NCBI GenBank assembly: GCA_020161265.1
Contig: JAIUOC010000004.1
Span: forward strand, 1 to 64,000
Source: Chloroflexota bacterium
GTDB lineage: Bacteria > Chloroflexota > Chloroflexia > Chloroflexales > Herpetosiphonaceae
DNA: 64,000 bases
Direction: 5' to 3'
This document shows, piece after piece, positions 23,802 to 32,265 of the stretch. The translations under genes and the position numbers were made by a program. The notes under the pieces were generated by a model. It worked only from the letters and a program-made list of their open reading frames with translations. It was not told the origin of the DNA and made no database searches. Position 1 is the stretch's first letter; every line of letters begins with the position of its first letter.

Positions 23802-24434
23802 TTAACTGGCTTTGCGCCATAAACGCCAACCATTGCTGGCCAATACCAAAAAGATTGCATACAGTAGCGCGACCAAGAGTGTACCCTTAACGCTATACAG
23901 CCAAATCGCAATCACATCAACCGTAATCCAATAATACCAACATTCGATTCGACGTTGAGCCATCAAAATCGTCGCCGTGAAGCTCATCACGGTGGTCAGT
24001 GAATCAACCAAAACATAGGTCGCGGGTTGAGGAAAATAGGCAGGCAGCCATTGATCAAGATTGCCAATAATAAACGCTAAAATCAGCGTGCCAACTACGG
24101 TAATGCCCAAGGCTAGCAGATTGTAGTTGCCTGAGCTGTAACGCGGTTTGGCGGCTTGCTCTTTCGGCTTCGACCAATGCCACCAGCCGTAAATGCCAGT
24201 AAAAAAGTAGTAAACTTGCTCAAACGTGTCGGCATAGAGTTGAATTTGGTAGAACAGCACGAAGAAAAGTACCACGCCGATTAAGCCAATTGGCCAATTG
24301 CTGATGCGCCCACGCCCAACCAGCCACACCGACCACAAATTGAAGATCGTGCCAGCCAATTCGAGATAGCTCATTGGATAGCCAAAGAGCGTAAAGGCAA
24401 TCGTATTAATATCGAAGAAACTTGCAAGATCCAT
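23802..24434 (-). CDS. pnuC: Nicotinamide riboside transporter
   Basis: A 210-residue membrane protein with about seven helices. The PnuC marks are NWPIGLIGV after the second helix, a YGWWHW helix, and a final CWYYWITVDVIAIWLY, whose Trp/Tyr cluster lines the substrate path. It imports nicotinamide riboside by facilitated diffusion and relies on phosphorylation inside the cell. It follows the nadR gene by 8 bases, so the kinase that traps its substrate is co-transcribed. Confidence 0.9.
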   Translation of the reverse strand: MDLASFFDINTIAFTLFGYPMSYLELAGTIFNLWSVWLVGRGRISNWPIGLIGVVLFFVLFYQIQLYADTFEQVYYFFTGIYGWWHWSKPKEQAAKPRYSSGNYNLLALGITVVGTLILAFIIGNLDQWLPAYFPQPATYVLVDSLTTVMSFTATILMAQRRIECWYYWITVDVIAIWLYSVKGTLLVALLYAIFLVLASNGWRLWRKAS

Positions 24435-24442
24435 AAAACACC

Positions 24443-25447
24443 TCAGGCTGGGTTGGTAAGCAGATTGTGATAAAGCTGATGACGTTGTAATAAGTTTTGC
24501 ACTTGGGCGATCCGCTGCTCAAGTGGGCCGCCAATTAGATAATAGGGTTGGCGACGCTGCTGCAATTGGGCAAAAAGTTGTTTTTGAAATATGCTTCGTT
24601 GAACTTCACCCGAACGGTCCCAAGTATCGTCGTAGGGAATGTCTGTATCGCACACCAACACCAAATCGTAGCGCTGTTGGGCTTGGTCGGCGAGTTGGGC
24701 CAAACGTGGCCCAGCCATGCCATGGTAGCTGAGCGCAAAATGGTAGGTGGTTAAGGCATTGGTATCGACAAAAAGATAACGGTTGCTTTCCAGTAGGCGC
24801 TGTTCTTCGCGCTCAAGATGGCCCTCGGCAATTTCGACCAATTGCTGTGGCGTGAGCCTCCGATTGCTCTGATGGTGCTCCCAATATTCACGGCCATATT
24901 CGGGCATCCACTGGGTATTGAATGTTTCGGCCAGCGCAGCAGCGAGCGTAGTTTTGCCAGTTGAGGGTGCACCAAGCAACACGATTTTCATAATCAAATC
25001 GCGGTAAACCCGTGGGTGCAAAAACTCACGATAGCGATAGGGATCGCTACGAATTTGGGTCGCCGAGATTGGCACTTGGCTGCGCGGCGGGTCAACTTGG
25101 CGATTGATTGCGCCCAGTGCTTGGCTCATATGCTCGCCATAAAATTCGCTCGCATAAAAATGGCTGATATTGCTAATACCAAGTTGCTGGATCACATAAT
25201 CTTCGTGAAGCTGCTGAATTTCGCGAGTATTGCCAGTCACGCTTGGCCCATCCCACGCCTCAATCACTTGGGCTTGGGGGTAAAGCTCACGCAGCCAAGC
25301 GCTCCGAACTGGCAACGGCACACTAGTTTGCTCAGGGCTATCGTAAATGATAATTTGCAGCTCAGCCACCTCGCTAAGCGCCGTTTCAATCATCAGTTGA
25401 TGGCCTTTGTGCAAGGGGGCAAATTTGCCGAGGGTCAAACCACGCAT
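24443..25447 (-). CDS. nadR: NadR-type NMN adenylyltransferase / nicotinamide riboside kinase
   Basis: 334 residues without the N-terminal HTH of enteric NadR, so it is an enzyme and not a repressor. Residues 1-150 are the nucleotidyltransferase domain (GKFAPLHKGHQ with the HxGH site, and ISATQIR near its end). Residues 160-330 are the kinase domain (P-loop GAPSTGKT, PEYGREYWE, and DTNALTT). It converts imported nicotinamide riboside to NMN and on to NAD. It is upstream of pnuC in the same unit. Confidence 0.9.
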   Translation of the reverse strand: MRGLTLGKFAPLHKGHQLMIETALSEVAELQIIIYDSPEQTSVPLPVRSAWLRELYPQAQVIEAWDGPSVTGNTREIQQLHEDYVIQQLGISNISHFYASEFYGEHMSQALGAINRQVDPPRSQVPISATQIRSDPYRYREFLHPRVYRDLIMKIVLLGAPSTGKTTLAAALAETFNTQWMPEYGREYWEHHQSNRRLTPQQLVEIAEGHLEREEQRLLESNRYLFVDTNALTTYHFALSYHGMAGPRLAQLADQAQQRYDLVLVCDTDIPYDDTWDRSGEVQRSIFQKQLFAQLQQRRQPYYLIGGPLEQRIAQVQNLLQRHQLYHNLLTNPA

Positions 25448-25455
25448 AGATTTTC

Positions 25456-26226
25456 CTAAACTTCAGGCTGGCTAAATTCACTAGCAATTGTTTGATCATT
25501 GTTTGATTGATGCACATGCAGCACAATTGTATTGCTCTTGTTGCTATCGAGCGCTTGCAACACCCGCAAATTCATCAAGGCTGGATTGCGCTCAAGCATG
25601 CGAGCAGCATTGGCCAAACTACGTAGCACAGCTTGCTCGCCACGCGCTTGTTCCAGTGCAGCGGCGGTTTCGCGTTGGACTTTGGCTTGTTGCAAGGCAG
25701 CCCGTTTCAACTCGGCTGGCAAGCTAAAATCTTTGATTTGGATCGTTTGAATGATTGCACCCAGCTCGTTGGCCTTGGGTTGTACCAGCGCCAAAATTTG
25801 TGGCGCGATCATACTGCGATCAGCCAAAAGTTGATCGAGGGTATAGCCAGCGATCACCTCGCGCAAAGCCACCTGTAACTCATTATAAACAACCGTTTGG
25901 GCACTGACATGGCTATGCGTCCAACGATCGGGCTGGTCGATCTGGAGATTGGCTACCAAATTGAGCTTAACGCTGATCAAATCGGCGCTGAACATTTCTT
26001 GGCCGCTCAAACTGAGCGAACTTGGGCGCACATCAATCCGTGAGATCTCATAAGCATGCCGCATAAAGCGGTATTTGCCAGGCTCAAGCACCCGTTGAAA
26101 CTTGCCATGTTTGTAGAGCAAGCCACGTTCATGCTCATAAATTGTACTAGCTGGAAAGAAACGGATTGCAGTGATCGTGATAATAATCAATAGCAGAACA
26201 ATTAAACCCAAAACATCATCACCCAT
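25456..26226 (-). CDS. Band 7 / SPFH (slipin-type) protein
   Basis: 256 residues. A short N-terminal membrane hairpin (5-23) is followed by the band 7 domain from YEHERGLLYKHGKF, with the pattern ISVKLNLVANLQI. A Glu/Ala coiled region (KRAALQQAKVQRETAAALEQARGE broken over residues about 180-205) is typical of slipins. They form membrane microdomains and guide proteases. The spacing to nadR (8 bases) suggests that the three genes form one transcript, though no functional link is known. Confidence 0.8.
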   Translation of the reverse strand: MGDDVLGLIVLLLIIITITAIRFFPASTIYEHERGLLYKHGKFQRVLEPGKYRFMRHAYEISRIDVRPSSLSLSGQEMFSADLISVKLNLVANLQIDQPDRWTHSHVSAQTVVYNELQVALREVIAGYTLDQLLADRSMIAPQILALVQPKANELGAIIQTIQIKDFSLPAELKRAALQQAKVQRETAAALEQARGEQAVLRSLANAARMLERNPALMNLRVLQALDSNKSNTIVLHVHQSNNDQTIASEFSQPEV

Positions 26227-26334
26227 ACGATCTACCTCTCAAACATGATGTTACACGCCGCCCCACAAGCTGCAATTGGCGGAAAGCCCGTAGCTTTGCA
26301 GAGCCTTTTGCAGGTACAATAGTGGATAAGCGTG

Positions 26335-26412
26335 TAACGGGTCAGGAATCGAACCTGCTATTCCAAAGTGATAAGCCAGAGTGGCAATTGCTTGGCTGCT
26401 ACGCGACCAACA
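26335..26412 (-). pseudogene. tRNA-like remnant
   Basis: On the minus strand a convincing T-arm (CAGG-TTCGATT-CCTG) is preceded by a GTAGC...AAGC stretch like a D-arm and by TTATCAC that could be an anticodon loop. The acceptor arms (near GGTC and GACCCGTT) pair only over about four bases, and the anticodon stem is poor. It reads like a decayed or very divergent tRNA and not a working one. Confidence 0.3.
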
Positions 26413-26451
26413 AGCCGAAGCTCATCAGCTTAAGCATAGCAAACAGTTGGC

Positions 26452-26491
26452 CATAAAAAAAGCCCCAATCTACCGAGGTAGACTAGGGCTT
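26452..26491 (-). terminator. Terminator of the protease gene
   Basis: AAGCCCCAATCTACC (26460-26474) pairs with GGTAGACTAGGGCTT (26477-26491) with one or two mismatches; on the minus strand it is followed by seven T. Confidence 0.85.
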
Positions 26492-26518
26492 GCGATGGAT
26501 TGTTGATCAAGCGTTGGC

Positions 26519-27952
26519 TTATTGCAGGGTCACATCGTCCACGAAGAACGAGGTAGTCAAGCTGCTATCGGTGGTGCCAACGAATTGGACACGCACGGTT
26601 TGGCCAGCGTAGGCCGAGAGGCTAATCGTGTCTAGCGTCCAAGTGTTCTTGGTGCTAGCATTGCTCCAAGTGCGCAGGGTAGTGATCAATGAGCCGCTGC
26701 TGTTGTAGAGACGAACATACAAGCGGTCGTAGACAGTGCTGCCACTTTCTTGGGTGCTCATGTACCAGTAGTAGCGCAACACACCATTTGATGGAACGGT
26801 CACGCTTTGATAGATGTTGTCGGTGCCACTGTTGTAACCACCCAAGAAGGCGCTATACGAGCCGCTACGTGGGCGAGTGGTTGAGATAACTGCATAACCA
26901 CCACTTGAGCTTTGAACCCAGTTAGCGCTGCTTTCGAAGCCACCATTTTGCAAGCTGCCACCTGGCACAGGGGTGCTGGTTGGCACTGGGGTTCCTGGCA
27001 CTGGGGTGCTAGTTGGCACTGGAGTACCTGGCACTGGGGTGCTGGTTGGGGTTACCGTACCGACATAGCTGTTGATCCAGCTGGTGTAGTTGGAAACTTT
27101 GGTGTACACGCCATACTTGTTGGCGCGGGCACAACCATCGCCCCAGCTCACAACACCGCTGAGTTTCCATGAGCCGCTGCTTTGAGCGACAAATGGACCA
27201 CCGCTATCGCCTTGGCATGAGTCTTTGCCGCCAGCAGCGTAGCCAGCACACACCATGTTGCCAGTGATTTGGCCGTTGTAGGCGTTTGAGGCGTTACAGG
27301 TAGCGGTTGAAACCACAGGCACTTGCACTTTGTACAAGACGTTTGGTGATGAACCACCTTCGGTCAACGCGCCCCAACCAGTGACGGTTGACATCACCCC
27401 TGCGTTATACAAGGCGCTATCAGCGCTGGTGGCGAAAGGAATCACGGCAACGCGGCTGTTGAGGGTTACAGCGCTGCTGAGTTTCAACAAAGCAATGTCG
27501 TTATCGTAGGTTGATGAATTGTAGCTTGGGTGAACAACTGCTTGGGCAATTGTGCGGCTTTGTTCGGTGCCTTCGTTGGTCGTCCAGTTGTGGTCGCCCA
27601 TCACCACGCTGAGTGATGATACCGAGAAGCCTTGAACACAGTGCGCAGCAGTCAAAACCCATTGGGGAGCAATCAACGAGCCACCACAATGTAGGCTGCC
27701 GTTACGAGCTATCCGAGCTTGCCAGGGGAATTCACCAGCGGTAGCCGCCGAGCCACCGACAATTTTATCTGGTGGGGGCAATTGTTCGGAACCAGGTTGC
27801 TTTTCGTCAACAACAGGGAGCGGATAAACTTCGACTTTTTTGTTGTCTTTGGCTGAGGCAGCGTAGCCGCCCAACAATACTGATGTGCTCAACACCGTTG
27901 CAATGACCGCAGACCGTACCCGACGAATTGTCCAGCGTCCAGATCGTTCCAT
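26519..27952 (-). CDS. Secreted trypsin-like S1 serine protease with C-terminal beta-sandwich domain
   Basis: 477 residues. A basic start and hydrophobic stretch (about 13-34) form a signal peptide. A propeptide ends at K-IVGG near residue 64, the trypsin activation site. The triad is His in LTAAHC, Asp in DNDIALLKL and Ser in GDSGGP. DSCQGDSGG carries the Asp expected at the base of a trypsin pocket, so cleavage after Lys/Arg is likely. A PVPTSTPVPGT repeat linker leads to a C-terminal domain of about 140 residues (NGGFESSANWVQ start, FFVDDVTL end) of the carbohydrate-binding or P-domain-like type. It should be exported and active in the medium or on the surface. Confidence 0.9.
   Translation of the reverse strand: MERSGRWTIRRVRSAVIATVLSTSVLLGGYAASAKDNKKVEVYPLPVVDEKQPGSEQLPPPDKIVGGSAATAGEFPWQARIARNGSLHCGGSLIAPQWVLTAAHCVQGFSVSSLSVVMGDHNWTTNEGTEQSRTIAQAVVHPSYNSSTYDNDIALLKLSSAVTLNSRVAVIPFATSADSALYNAGVMSTVTGWGALTEGGSSPNVLYKVQVPVVSTATCNASNAYNGQITGNMVCAGYAAGGKDSCQGDSGGPFVAQSSGSWKLSGVVSWGDGCARANKYGVYTKVSNYTSWINSYVGTVTPTSTPVPGTPVPTSTPVPGTPVPTSTPVPGGSLQNGGFESSANWVQSSSGGYAVISTTRPRSGSYSAFLGGYNSGTDNIYQSVTVPSNGVLRYYWYMSTQESGSTVYDRLYVRLYNSSGSLITTLRTWSNASTKNTWTLDTISLSAYAGQTVRVQFVGTTDSSLTTSFFVDDVTLQ
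26961..27057 (-). repeat. 33-bp minisatellite coding the protease linker
   Basis: Two full units and one partial unit with an 11-residue period (PVPTSTPVPGT), at 26961-26993, 26994-27026 and 27027-27057, differing at a few bases. Confidence 0.85.
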
Positions 27953-28058
27953 GATAGCTCCTTATGCACAGACCAAACGATGTTGTGTTATTGAGCCAAA
28001 GCCGTGTCCCAGCAAAGCGGGCTTGCTCAAGAAGTAAAAACTTCTTAACACATAACCT

Positions 28059-28087
28059 ACTATAATTGACGAAATTGTTTGAATCAA
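28059..28087 (-). promoter_or_regulatory. Promoter of the protease gene
   Basis: On the minus strand: TTGATT (28087-28082), 17 bases, TATAGT (28064-28059). The leader to the ATG at 27952 would be about 100 bases. Confidence 0.5.
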
Positions 28088-28111
28088 CTAGATTGTTTGT
28101 TAGATTGTTTG
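28074..28111. promoter_or_regulatory. Three ATTGTTTG repeats over the protease promoter
   Basis: ATTGTTTG occurs at 28074-28081, 28092-28099 and 28104-28111. The last two are inside TAGATTGTTTG repeated with a 12-base period. The first lies in the promoter spacer and the others upstream of the -35, so they could be operator sites, perhaps for the XRE protein next door. Confidence 0.5.
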
Positions 28112-28266
28112 ATGATTACGGCCTTTTTATGACGTGGCTCAAGCAATAACACTGCCGGAGAAGCGCGAAGGCGCACACCTCAACATCGTCGTTGCCAATC
28201 ATCAACCTATCAATTGTTGAACCCTCGTGGCCGGCTCAGCCATAGGGGTTCACCGAGGTACTGCCT

Positions 28267-29778
28267 GTGGGACGCAAATCCAAGCAAGGTACGTCGTACC
28301 TTCGTCTACTCCGCGAAGAACGTGGGATTTCACTAACCGAGATGGTCGGGCTGGTCGGCTATACCAAAGGCTATATTTCAGCTGTCGAGACGGGGGTTTC
28401 TAAGCCAACCAGTGCATTTTTGCATGCCTACGAGCGGGCCTTGGGTTTGGACGAGGGCAGTTTGGCCGCCAGCGCCGAGCAAGCAATTAGCCAAGTGCTC
28501 ACCACTGCCCAAGCAGGCTTGATGCCTGAACCACCGAAACTTGACCCAGCCCTCTTGCCAATTGCTAATAAAGGTGCAGTTTTGGAGGGTGTCCAATCAA
28601 TCCTATTGCAGGCGATTGCCATGGTGACCGCCGCCGCCAAGCAAAGCCCATGGCCTGGGGCTGAAATTGTCGTGACCTTTCAAAGTGAGCATGACCCATT
28701 GACGGTATTTCCTGAATTGGCGGTGCCATGGCGAGCAGCTTTGCGCCAAGCCTTGCACGCTGGCTGGAATGTGGTGCATCTCTGGCGTTTACGGATTGAA
28801 AATCAACATCGCTTCGAATTAATTGCCCGCATGCTTTCGATGCTGGGCTATCGCGGCAAATATCAACCCTATCTCTTCCCCAACCATGTACTGCCTGGCG
28901 CACCCGCCGATGTGATTATCGTGCCTGGTCAAGGGGCGTTATGGTTGTTTGGCAGTCGCCAATCCAGACATGTTGATAGTGGCTTTTTCTTTCCCCCTGA
29001 TAGCCCACATTACCCATTAATTAGCCAATTTGCCACCACCATGCGTTCGCAGACCCAACCGCTGCTCGAGGTCTATCCCGAACGTTCATTAGATTTTAAA
29101 GCCTTGGCCTTGCAATTTGAGGTCGAGGATGGCGCTCAATTGTTGTTAAAAGAAGGTCTAAGCTTTCAATCGATGCCAATTGCAATTCGCAACGCTTGTA
29201 TTCAACGGATTTTGCAAGCACCCTTAGTGCGTTCACTGCAAGAACAGACCCATTTGGAATTGTGGTGTCAGCAACTGTTAGATCATCATCGCCAACGTGT
29301 CCATTTATTTGAGCAATTTCTGCAAGATCGCCAGCACGAGGCGCGTCATGTTGTTACCAAAACCGCAATTTTGCGTTTATTGAGCCATGGCGAGCTGCCT
29401 GCCGATGATTGGCTGCGCGATCAACCGCAAAGTCAATTGACGGTAGCCGAGGCTTTGGCATGGTTGCGCCATGTGATCTGGCTCTTGCAGGTGTATCCAA
29501 ATTATCAATTAGCGATTGTTGATGCGATTGATCCAGCCTACTTTCCCGTAGCTTGGAAGGTCGAAGGTCGTCAAACCTTGATTTTGGAATCGTGGCAAGC
29601 AGCCGATACTGAAGATGGTCGCGAAAACGTCAATATTATTATTCATGATCGGACAATTGCCCAATCATTCCGTGAACATTTTTTCAACTACTGGGAGCGT
29701 TTGAGTAATCGCGAACGCAACAAAGATTGTGTGATCGATTGGTTGCAGAGCCAAGTGATGCAGCCAGTCAAACTATAA
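28267..29778 (+). CDS. XRE-family HTH transcriptional regulator with unassigned C-terminal domain
   Basis: 503 residues. Residues about 10-70 are an HTH of the Cro/CI type (LREERGISLTEMVGLVGYTKGYISAVETG). The remaining 430 residues show no family I recognise; they are helical with a few strand-rich parts and have no membrane segment. The gene starts with GTG at 28267 and is divergent from the protease gene, so it may control it or itself through the ATTGTTTG repeats between them; that is inference. It is followed by the propeller gene after 69 bases. Confidence 0.7.
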   Translation: MGRKSKQGTSYLRLLREERGISLTEMVGLVGYTKGYISAVETGVSKPTSAFLHAYERALGLDEGSLAASAEQAISQVLTTAQAGLMPEPPKLDPALLPIANKGAVLEGVQSILLQAIAMVTAAAKQSPWPGAEIVVTFQSEHDPLTVFPELAVPWRAALRQALHAGWNVVHLWRLRIENQHRFELIARMLSMLGYRGKYQPYLFPNHVLPGAPADVIIVPGQGALWLFGSRQSRHVDSGFFFPPDSPHYPLISQFATTMRSQTQPLLEVYPERSLDFKALALQFEVEDGAQLLLKEGLSFQSMPIAIRNACIQRILQAPLVRSLQEQTHLELWCQQLLDHHRQRVHLFEQFLQDRQHEARHVVTKTAILRLLSHGELPADDWLRDQPQSQLTVAEALAWLRHVIWLLQVYPNYQLAIVDAIDPAYFPVAWKVEGRQTLILESWQAADTEDGRENVNIIIHDRTIAQSFREHFFNYWERLSNRERNKDCVIDWLQSQVMQPVKL

Positions 29779-29847
29779 TCGCGTTTGTCTTCAATGGAGT
29801 AGCGTTCTTGGGTTGGTTGAAGGATTGCTTGTACTAAGGAGCCACCC

Positions 29848-31296
29848 ATGTCGAATCAATGGAATCCGAATATGTCGCCCTATCGGCAGGATCGTTCCTC
29901 GTGTATGCCAGTATTATTAATTATTTTTGTGCTAACGCTCGGGATTGGCGGTGGAATCTATTTTTTCGTCAATAATGTGATGAGCGAGGCCTTTGAATCG
30001 AGCATTACCCAAGTCTCTTCACAGATGGAAACAGCCGTTGGTGGAAGTACGGCAAATGAACCAGCTATCGCCGGCTCAGTGCTTTATCATTCAACCCAAT
30101 TAGCCTATGATCGCAACGGCGACGAGCGTAACGAACTGTTGGTACAACTTTCAAACAATAGCCAATATTCAATGGCTTTGCTCGATGGCGCTGATGGCAA
30201 ACCAGTTTGGCAAACTGAGCTTGGTAGCGAATCCTATGATTTGATCGCGCTTGATTCATATGTAGCAGTGATTAAAGAACGTGATTTTCGCTTATTTAAT
30301 AGTCAAGATGGCACATTTGGCTGGCAAACTCGCTTAACTGATCGCATTCAAACCAATCCACCAATGCTCTTTATTGTTGATGATCTATTGGTGATTCAGA
30401 CCTACGATAATATTTTAACGGCCTATGAATTGAAAACGGGCAGCCAGCGTTGGCAAAAAACTTTGGTTGATCGCTATGCAAGCAATTTGGCTCGGTTGGG
30501 CGATGAGCTATGTGGGACTGAACGTGATGCAGAATCAGGCTTAGAATTTCTAACGTGCTATGCCCTAAAAACTGGTGAACAACGCCAAGCACTGCAATTA
30601 AATAACGATTGGACTGATGATGTTGAATGGGTGGCAGATCCTCAAACCAAGGAGGGGATTTTACGCTTACAAAGTGACCCTGAACCAATCACGCTCTCAG
30701 CAATAGGGATTGATCAATCACAGCGTTGGAGTATTGAGCTTGAAGAAGTATTTGCTGATAGTTTGGATTACAATAAAATTCCCGTGAGTGATGGCAAATC
30801 TTTAGTATTAAGTACCGAATCGGCTTTGGCAATCATCTCGGCTGAACACCAAATTGTACGCTATACATTGGCCGATTATGCCCTAACACCCCTAGGTTTT
30901 GATAACGATGTTTTGTATGTTTCGGCAGTCAAGCAGCGCGGCACCAATACAGTCAGCATTTTAGCGATCAATGCCCAAACCGCTGAACTCATTTGGCGGC
31001 TTGACGATTTGGGCGAGTCGCATGAGTGGAGTGGTAGCGATGGGATCAAAGCAGTGATTGTACCTGGCGAGGGCGTAGTTTTCGGCTGGCTCGATCCTGA
31101 AATTGATGATTTGGTGCGGGTGCAATTGCTCAAACGCCAAGATGGTACGGTTGGCTGGTCGTTTCAACAGCAGATGTTTATTGGTCAAGTGCCGAAATTA
31201 ACCCGGACTGGTAATGCCTTGCTAATTCAAACTAGCGACGGCTTGGCAATGGCCAATTTGCGGACTGGCGAGAGTTTGTGGACGCTGACGCGCTAA
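29848..31296 (+). CDS. Membrane-anchored PQQ-type beta-propeller protein
   Basis: 482 residues. Residues 20-42 are a membrane anchor with a short cytoplasmic Asn/Pro-rich head. From about residue 80 on, repeated blades of the kind ...LDGADGKPVWQTEL and YELKTGSQRWQKTL appear, the (A/G)xxTGxxxW pattern of PQQ/quinoprotein-like propellers. The propeller would sit outside the cell. These folds also serve as scaffolds (BamB-like), and no cofactor site is recognised. AAGGAG lies before the ATG. A strong terminator follows. Confidence 0.75.
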   Translation: MSNQWNPNMSPYRQDRSSCMPVLLIIFVLTLGIGGGIYFFVNNVMSEAFESSITQVSSQMETAVGGSTANEPAIAGSVLYHSTQLAYDRNGDERNELLVQLSNNSQYSMALLDGADGKPVWQTELGSESYDLIALDSYVAVIKERDFRLFNSQDGTFGWQTRLTDRIQTNPPMLFIVDDLLVIQTYDNILTAYELKTGSQRWQKTLVDRYASNLARLGDELCGTERDAESGLEFLTCYALKTGEQRQALQLNNDWTDDVEWVADPQTKEGILRLQSDPEPITLSAIGIDQSQRWSIELEEVFADSLDYNKIPVSDGKSLVLSTESALAIISAEHQIVRYTLADYALTPLGFDNDVLYVSAVKQRGTNTVSILAINAQTAELIWRLDDLGESHEWSGSDGIKAVIVPGEGVVFGWLDPEIDDLVRVQLLKRQDGTVGWSFQQQMFIGQVPKLTRTGNALLIQTSDGLAMANLRTGESLWTLTR

Positions 31297-31303
31297 AAAT
31301 CAA

Positions 31304-31333
31304 AAAGCCCCTTGAACGAACTCAAGGGGCTTT
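31304..31333. terminator. Bidirectional terminator between convergent genes
   Basis: AAAGCCCCTTGA (31304-31315) pairs perfectly with TCAAGGGGCTTT (31322-31333), a 12-bp stem with a 6-base loop and AAA/TTT flanks. Confidence 0.85.
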
Positions 31334-31341
31334 GACTTGGC

Positions 31342-32127
31342 TTACTGCGGGTGAGCAAAATTGTGCAGCACCTGGACTAATGCATTAAGATCGAGATTGC
31401 GCACATACAACGAACCTTCGGCTTCGGGCACAAGCAACCATTGTTGCTGCTCACCACAAACCAAGGTAAAAGCCTGTTGCACGCTACTTTCTGGTTTATT
31501 TTGAAGCAACGCTAAGGCACTGATCGAGCGCAATTGCTCAAAACTCTGGCCAAACGCTTCAGCTACATTGGCAGCTAAACCGCCAGCTTGCAACTGCTCA
31601 ACCACCTGTTCACGTTTGATTGTGCGCATATTGGCGATGCTCCGAAACACTGCTTCGCTCAAGCTTCCGGTTAGCGTTTCGGCAACTTCAACTTCGGGTG
31701 GCTCAATAATATCCAGCGCTGCCTGCACAATCTCGCGTGTGTGGGGGAGGGCAATCAATTGGTGAATACCGCCTTGACCGCGATGAAAAAGGTATTGCTG
31801 GTTGGCATGATGAATATAGTTTGCCTGTTGTTTTTGGCCAGCAGGCTGATGCAAAATCACCCATGTTTGGCTGGGTTGGCTAATAATGCTCAGCCACTCG
31901 GCCACCATCGGCTCCAAAACAGGCTGGTCATCAGTTAATTCGAGCAGGCCGTGGGCGATCAAGCTCCGTTCGGCGGCTCCTAGTAAATATTGTTGATATT
32001 GCTCAGGCAAATCGCCAAAGACTTGATTGGCCAAATCGTCAAAGCCCAGCGGCAAGGGCAAATCGGCCACAATCAAACAAACAAATAATTCCTCTTGGCT
32101 TAGCGAAAAGCCGCGTAATTCACTCAT
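31342..32127 (-). CDS. EspG-like protein, second copy
   Basis: 261 residues from the ATG at 32127 (GGAG upstream; an ATG at 32139 is also possible). The order of elements matches the protein at 2809: an N-terminal winged-helix-like region, LLELTDDQPVLEPMV, an inner strand pair, and a final QQWLLVPEAEG-strand-helix. The match is remote, by layout rather than identity. EspG-type chaperones of type VII secretion have a similar layout, so the call is tentative. It lies between the propeller gene and sigA without a secretion gene next to it. Confidence 0.4.
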   Translation of the reverse strand: MSELRGFSLSQEELFVCLIVADLPLPLGFDDLANQVFGDLPEQYQQYLLGAAERSLIAHGLLELTDDQPVLEPMVAEWLSIISQPSQTWVILHQPAGQKQQANYIHHANQQYLFHRGQGGIHQLIALPHTREIVQAALDIIEPPEVEVAETLTGSLSEAVFRSIANMRTIKREQVVEQLQAGGLAANVAEAFGQSFEQLRSISALALLQNKPESSVQQAFTLVCGEQQQWLLVPEAEGSLYVRNLDLNALVQVLHNFAHPQ

Positions 32128-32203
32128 TGGATACTCCATGGATTAATTTGAGAATGCGATTATACCAGCAGCATGCGTTGAATGTGCTTCACCCCTGACC
32201 TTT

Positions 32204-32240
32204 AAAAAAAAGACCCTCGCCACCAAAACGGCAGCGAGGG
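32204..32240 (-). terminator. Terminator of sigA
   Basis: CCCTCGC (32214-32220) pairs with GCGAGGG (32234-32240), with a run of eight A before it that reads as eight U on the minus strand. Confidence 0.8.
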
Positions 32241-32265
32241 CGATTGAACCAACAGAATTTAGCAA

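Larger units (their letters stand above)
27953..28266. other. 314-bp divergent region between protease and XRE gene
   Basis: No gene is seen. It holds the minus-strand promoter at 28059-28087, three ATTGTTTG repeats at 28074-28111 and a CTTCT-AGAAG-type hairpin near 28030-28045. The last 100 bases lead to the GTG of the XRE gene; no clear promoter was found there. Confidence 0.55.

Noticed and set aside
23402..23911. Minus-strand frames over the tRNA genes (80 and 76 residues)
   Set aside because: They read through tRNA genes and terminators; typical false frames.
26335..26412. Functional tRNA on the minus strand
   Set aside because: Acceptor and anticodon stems do not pair well enough and no sound anticodon can be assigned; kept only as a remnant.
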